Part shown: positions 61,281 through 64,000 of the stretch, in pieces
Layout of the letters: each line of letters starts with the position of its first letter
How positions within the stretch are numbered: the first letter of the stretch is position 1
Notes under the pieces: generated by a model
What the model saw: the letters and a program-made list of their open reading frames with translations, nothing else
What the model was told of the DNA's origin: nothing
Database searches by the model: none
Position numbers and translations under genes: made by a program
From: Mixophyes australis
Lineage: Eukaryota; Chordata; Amphibia; Anura; Limnodynastidae
Direction of reading: 5' to 3'
Length of the DNA stretch: 64,000 nt
NCBI GenBank assembly: GCA_036250195.1
Contig: JAVHZZ010000001.1
Coordinates: 396,674,117 to 396,738,116, forward strand

Positions 61281-61782
61281 GCGCAGTGTGATCATAAGGA
61301 GGCACATCATGGTGTTGAAGGGGCACAGTAATGTATGTGTGATGGCACAGCGGGCTTGTGGTAATTTAATGTGTGTCTGTGTGGTAGGTGGTGGCTAACT
61401 AATGGGTGCTATTTTGTTTGTGGGGTGATGGTGGGGCAATTAAATTTTATAGTGGGGACTATTAATTTAAGATGGGGTGGTTTGGGGGTTATTAATTGAA
61501 TGTGAGGCTGAGTTTTAGGAGCATGAGGTCTATTTATTAAATATGAATATGAATTATTTAATGGCAGTGACGGTTATGGGAAATAGGTATATTTATTATA
61601 CGTAAATGCTATTAATCTATTGCTGGGGCTGTTTTGAGGGAGGGAAATAGGTTTATTTATTAAATGGGAATACTATTACTTTAATGTTGGGGCTGGAGGA
61701 AGACCTAAGCATTAATCTTGGGTCCTATTGATTTAATGCCAGGCCTGTTTGGAATTTTCTAAATGTACCCACTTTTTTCCAG

Positions 61783-61865
61783 ATAGGGCTCCAACGATTC
61801 CAGGATCCAGACAAGCCACAACTAAAGAAACCAGCAGCCACAGGTGGTGAAAATGACAAGAACAG
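61783..61865 (+). other. Exon-like segment inside the hAT-type element
   Basis: An acceptor-like ACTTTTTTCCAG precedes and a donor GTAGGA follows an 83-bp segment. One frame of it encodes a lysine-rich peptide (DKPQLKKPAATGG). It may be the remnant of a 5' exon of an autonomous hAT gene. This is inferred from splice-like signals only. Confidence 0.3.
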
Positions 61866-62118
61866 GTAGGACAGTCTGTCAAATGTTCTGATTCTAGTGG
61901 GACAATCACGATTTTTGGTGACTGTTTTGCCCAAACTAAGGGGCAGGTCAAGACTGTGTACTCTTTATATACTGCATTTTTTATACACTACACTATGGTG
62001 CTAGCTGTCCTTTGTGGGCTAACCACTCCCCCCTCTAGTGTCTGGTCTCGCCTCTATGCTGGCTGGCCATACTCCCTCTGGTGGGCCCTTCATACCCCAG
62101 TCCGAAACTGAACAGAGA

Positions 62119-63527
62119 CATATGAGTAGCATTGTTACTTGTTATTGAGTGTTTAACTGCAATTAGCTTCCCATTTATAATACTCAAATACTGATCCTTA
62201 CAATCTTGGCTTTAACTTTATCTATTTCAGGGACTATGGAATGGCTTTCTTAGAGAATGCTCTTTGGTATGAACAGGAACATGTGTTCATATTCATTATT
62301 TGATTTATTGATTAAATGAGAGTACCACTAAGCAATCATAAACCAAGTATTATCAAACCACATAGCAAAATTGATATGAAAGAGTAGAAAACAATCAAAA
62401 ACACAGTCATGCTAATCCACGAAGGGATGACATCCCCTCTACACAAACACACACACACCCACACACCCACATCCACACACACCCAAACACCCCCACACAC
62501 CCCATTGTTTCCTTTGTGAAATAAGGCTTTTTTTCTGCTGTGAAATCTGAAGTTTTTTTTTACTATATTCATTTGAGCAAAATCCAGTGGATGATTGTCA
62601 TAATAGCCTAATCAAGATAATTATAGAAGAAATATGTGAATGTTGTTATGACCTTTTCTAAAATTTGAATTGACTTCACAAAATAGTTTCCAGTAAATCA
62701 CTGTGCGTAAGCAAACTATGGGCTATTGTATTTTGCTTAATAAAACAGACATTCAGAGACCTCCTTGATTACTTTGTCAGAGTTGCCCTGTTATCACAGA
62801 AGTGTAATCAACACCCATTTTAACGCAGATAAGAGTTCCAAAGACCTTAGCAGCTAGGCTAAAATATCTTACTAATCCAGGTTCATTATATATTCTTTTT
62901 AATAAACAGGTTGGATCAAAACAAAATATCTCATAATACACATTTGTAAAGACCTCTATATAAATGTGTACCCTCTAAAAGCAGTTAAATAACGTGTCAA
63001 TTACATATACAGGTCCCACGAGGAACCTATATGGATGATGTTTCTCCCATAGGAATCAATAAAACCAAATTATGTCTTGTTATGTAAAAGTGCAGAAAAT
63101 GATACCATGTTAACTGGAAGTAAAAACATGGACTGCTTTGGAACAATTATCTATACCTTCTAGCCTTCCCCCAGATTATGTGAAATATTATGCGAGTGTA
63201 GTTTTGTTTTATTTCAATATCAATTTAATGAAACATTTTGCATTTATATGTATGTATGCCAATTTGGTATGACCATTTTTATTCAATAAGCATGGTGACT
63301 TTTTGTCATTTTAAATCCCATTTAATAGCATTGTCTTGGGTGGGTCTTATGACAATGCTCTATTTGCTCTTGTAAATCAGTGATATTTTCCAGTAACTAT
63401 TTTCTGAGAACTACTGCCTATATTGTGCACCAAACCATTTCCTCTGAACCTACAAATTCTTCTTGAAGCTGTTCCTTTTCTGAGGATATATTTGTTCCAT
63501 GTCATGCCTTTCCTGGTGACTAATATC
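62119..63527. other. Intergenic stretch with CA-rich repeat
   Basis: (CA)n-rich DNA at 62441-62503. 62640-62880 is unique-looking and could be conserved non-coding DNA. No gene recognised. Confidence 0.4.
62441..62503. repeat. CA-rich microsatellite
   Basis: ACACAAACACACACACCC-type simple repeat. The Cys/Val/Trp-rich frame read across it on the minus strand is not a gene. Confidence 0.9.
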
Positions 63528-64000
63528 TAGAGATGCTCAGTCTTGGTTCTCCAAAAACCGAGCCCACCCGAACTTTGCAGATCTGAGTATCGAGCCTAGT
63601 GGGCTCGGTACTTTCGTGTGCCCTCAGTATTGAAAACGAGGCAAAACATCATTGTTACGTTGTTGGATCTCGCAAGTTTTGGATTCTATAAGTACCGCCT
63701 TCCACAGCGATCCAGCGCCATTTCACAGAGGGAAACAGAAGTGGTAGCACAGCTCTTGGCAGTCTGTAAAGCAGTTGGGAAGCGTCATAGGTAGAAAAGA
63801 AAGAGAAGAGGGGTAGCAGTGTTCTTCAAAGTCTCCAGTGACATTCAGGAGAGCTCCATTGCTCCATTGCTAATTGTCATTACTGCAATAGAAATACTAG
63901 GGCTGGCAGGCTTGGTCCTCTGAATTTGCAGTCAAATTATACGGTGTTATATAGGTTACACACAAAGAGGAGAGCTCCTTTGCTCCATTGCTAATTGTCA
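63528..64000 (+). mobile_element. Left part of a hAT-type element, cut by the window edge
   Basis: Starts TAGAGATGCTCAGTC with CCGAGCCCACCCGAAC, matching (reversed) the right end of the element at 17932-19522. Near the window end a unit starting GAGAGCTCC(A/T)TTGCTCC occurs twice, about 130 bp apart, so a tandem array seems to begin. The expected left duplication is CTAATATC (63520-63527); the right copy lies outside. Confidence 0.7.

Larger units (their letters stand above)
60385..62110 (+). mobile_element. 1.7-kb hAT-type element with internal minisatellite
   Basis: Starts CAGGAATGGCCTGCC and ends TCCGAAACTG. A perfect 8-bp duplication AACAGAGA lies at 60377-60384 and 62111-62118. The reversed right end reads CAGTTTCGGACTGGG, like hAT termini elsewhere. 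Inside are a CpG-rich promoter-like block (60500-60600), a purine-rich stretch ending at a GTAAAT donor-like site (60681), the 31-bp minisatellite, and an exon-like segment (61783-61865). No transposase domain is visible. Confidence 0.85.

Noticed and set aside
60498..61326. Three long overlapping minus-strand open frames (270, 251 and 193 residues) rich in P, H, S and L
   Set aside because: They run through a 31-bp tandem repeat. The repeat lacks stops in all three frames and 31 is not a multiple of 3, so each frame cycles through the same peptides. This is an artefact of the minisatellite, not a collagen-like or secreted protein.
62336..62572. 78-residue frame with GVWVCVDVGVWVCVCL
   Set aside because: Read through a CA-rich microsatellite on the opposite strand; low complexity.

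Overview
The window looks like intergenic DNA from a vertebrate with a large, repeat-rich genome. An amphibian, probably a frog, fits best. This rests on the mix of repeats: many non-autonomous hAT-type elements with 8-bp target duplications, chromovirus-like Ty3/gypsy pol fragments, V-SINE-like tRNA-SINEs, an L2-like LINE end, palindromic MITEs and (AT)n tracts. A fish cannot be excluded from sequence alone. I found no host protein-coding gene, rRNA or functional tRNA. Almost every longer open frame is a transposon fragment, a low-complexity artefact or unrecognised.

Layout. 0-1 kb: non-LTR reverse-transcriptase fragment. 2.3-7 kb: degenerate Ty3/gypsy element on the minus strand (protease end, RT, a duplicated RT-thumb/RNase H segment, RNase H, integrase) with LTR-like sequence on both sides. 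8.9-9.5 kb: two short hAT-like relatives. 13.2-19.5 kb: two related hAT-type elements (one complete, 1.6 kb, 8-bp TSD) and two copies of a palindromic MITE, one of them interrupted by another insertion. 21.3 kb: MITE. 23.7 and 24.8 kb: two solo LTRs of different families. 27-31 kb: three V-SINE-like copies. 32.9-35.7 kb: a solo LTR, then a gypsy RT joined directly to the 3' part of an LTR. 37-38.8 kb: small inverted-repeat elements. 39.7-43 kb: an LTR carrying a 46-bp tandem array, an L2-like LINE end, and an LTR with a possible primer binding site. 46-50 kb: large LTR-like blocks, one with a 4-bp TSD. 50.6-53.3 kb: a 936-bp inverted-repeat element and another MITE. 57-58.3 kb: a solo LTR inserted one base inside a hAT MITE. 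60.4-62.1 kb: a 1.7-kb hAT-type element containing a 31-bp minisatellite. 63.5 kb to the end: start of another hAT-type element.

The sequence behaves as layered transposon insertions rather than as cooperating genes. I do not see a convincing new multi-gene system. The strongest unusual signals are structural: nested insertions with overlapping target duplications, hAT-type elements that carry tandem arrays and perfect hairpins, an LTR with an amplified internal motif, and a mosaic gypsy pol. Coordinates of elements with matching target duplications are exact. Boundaries of other repeats are approximate.
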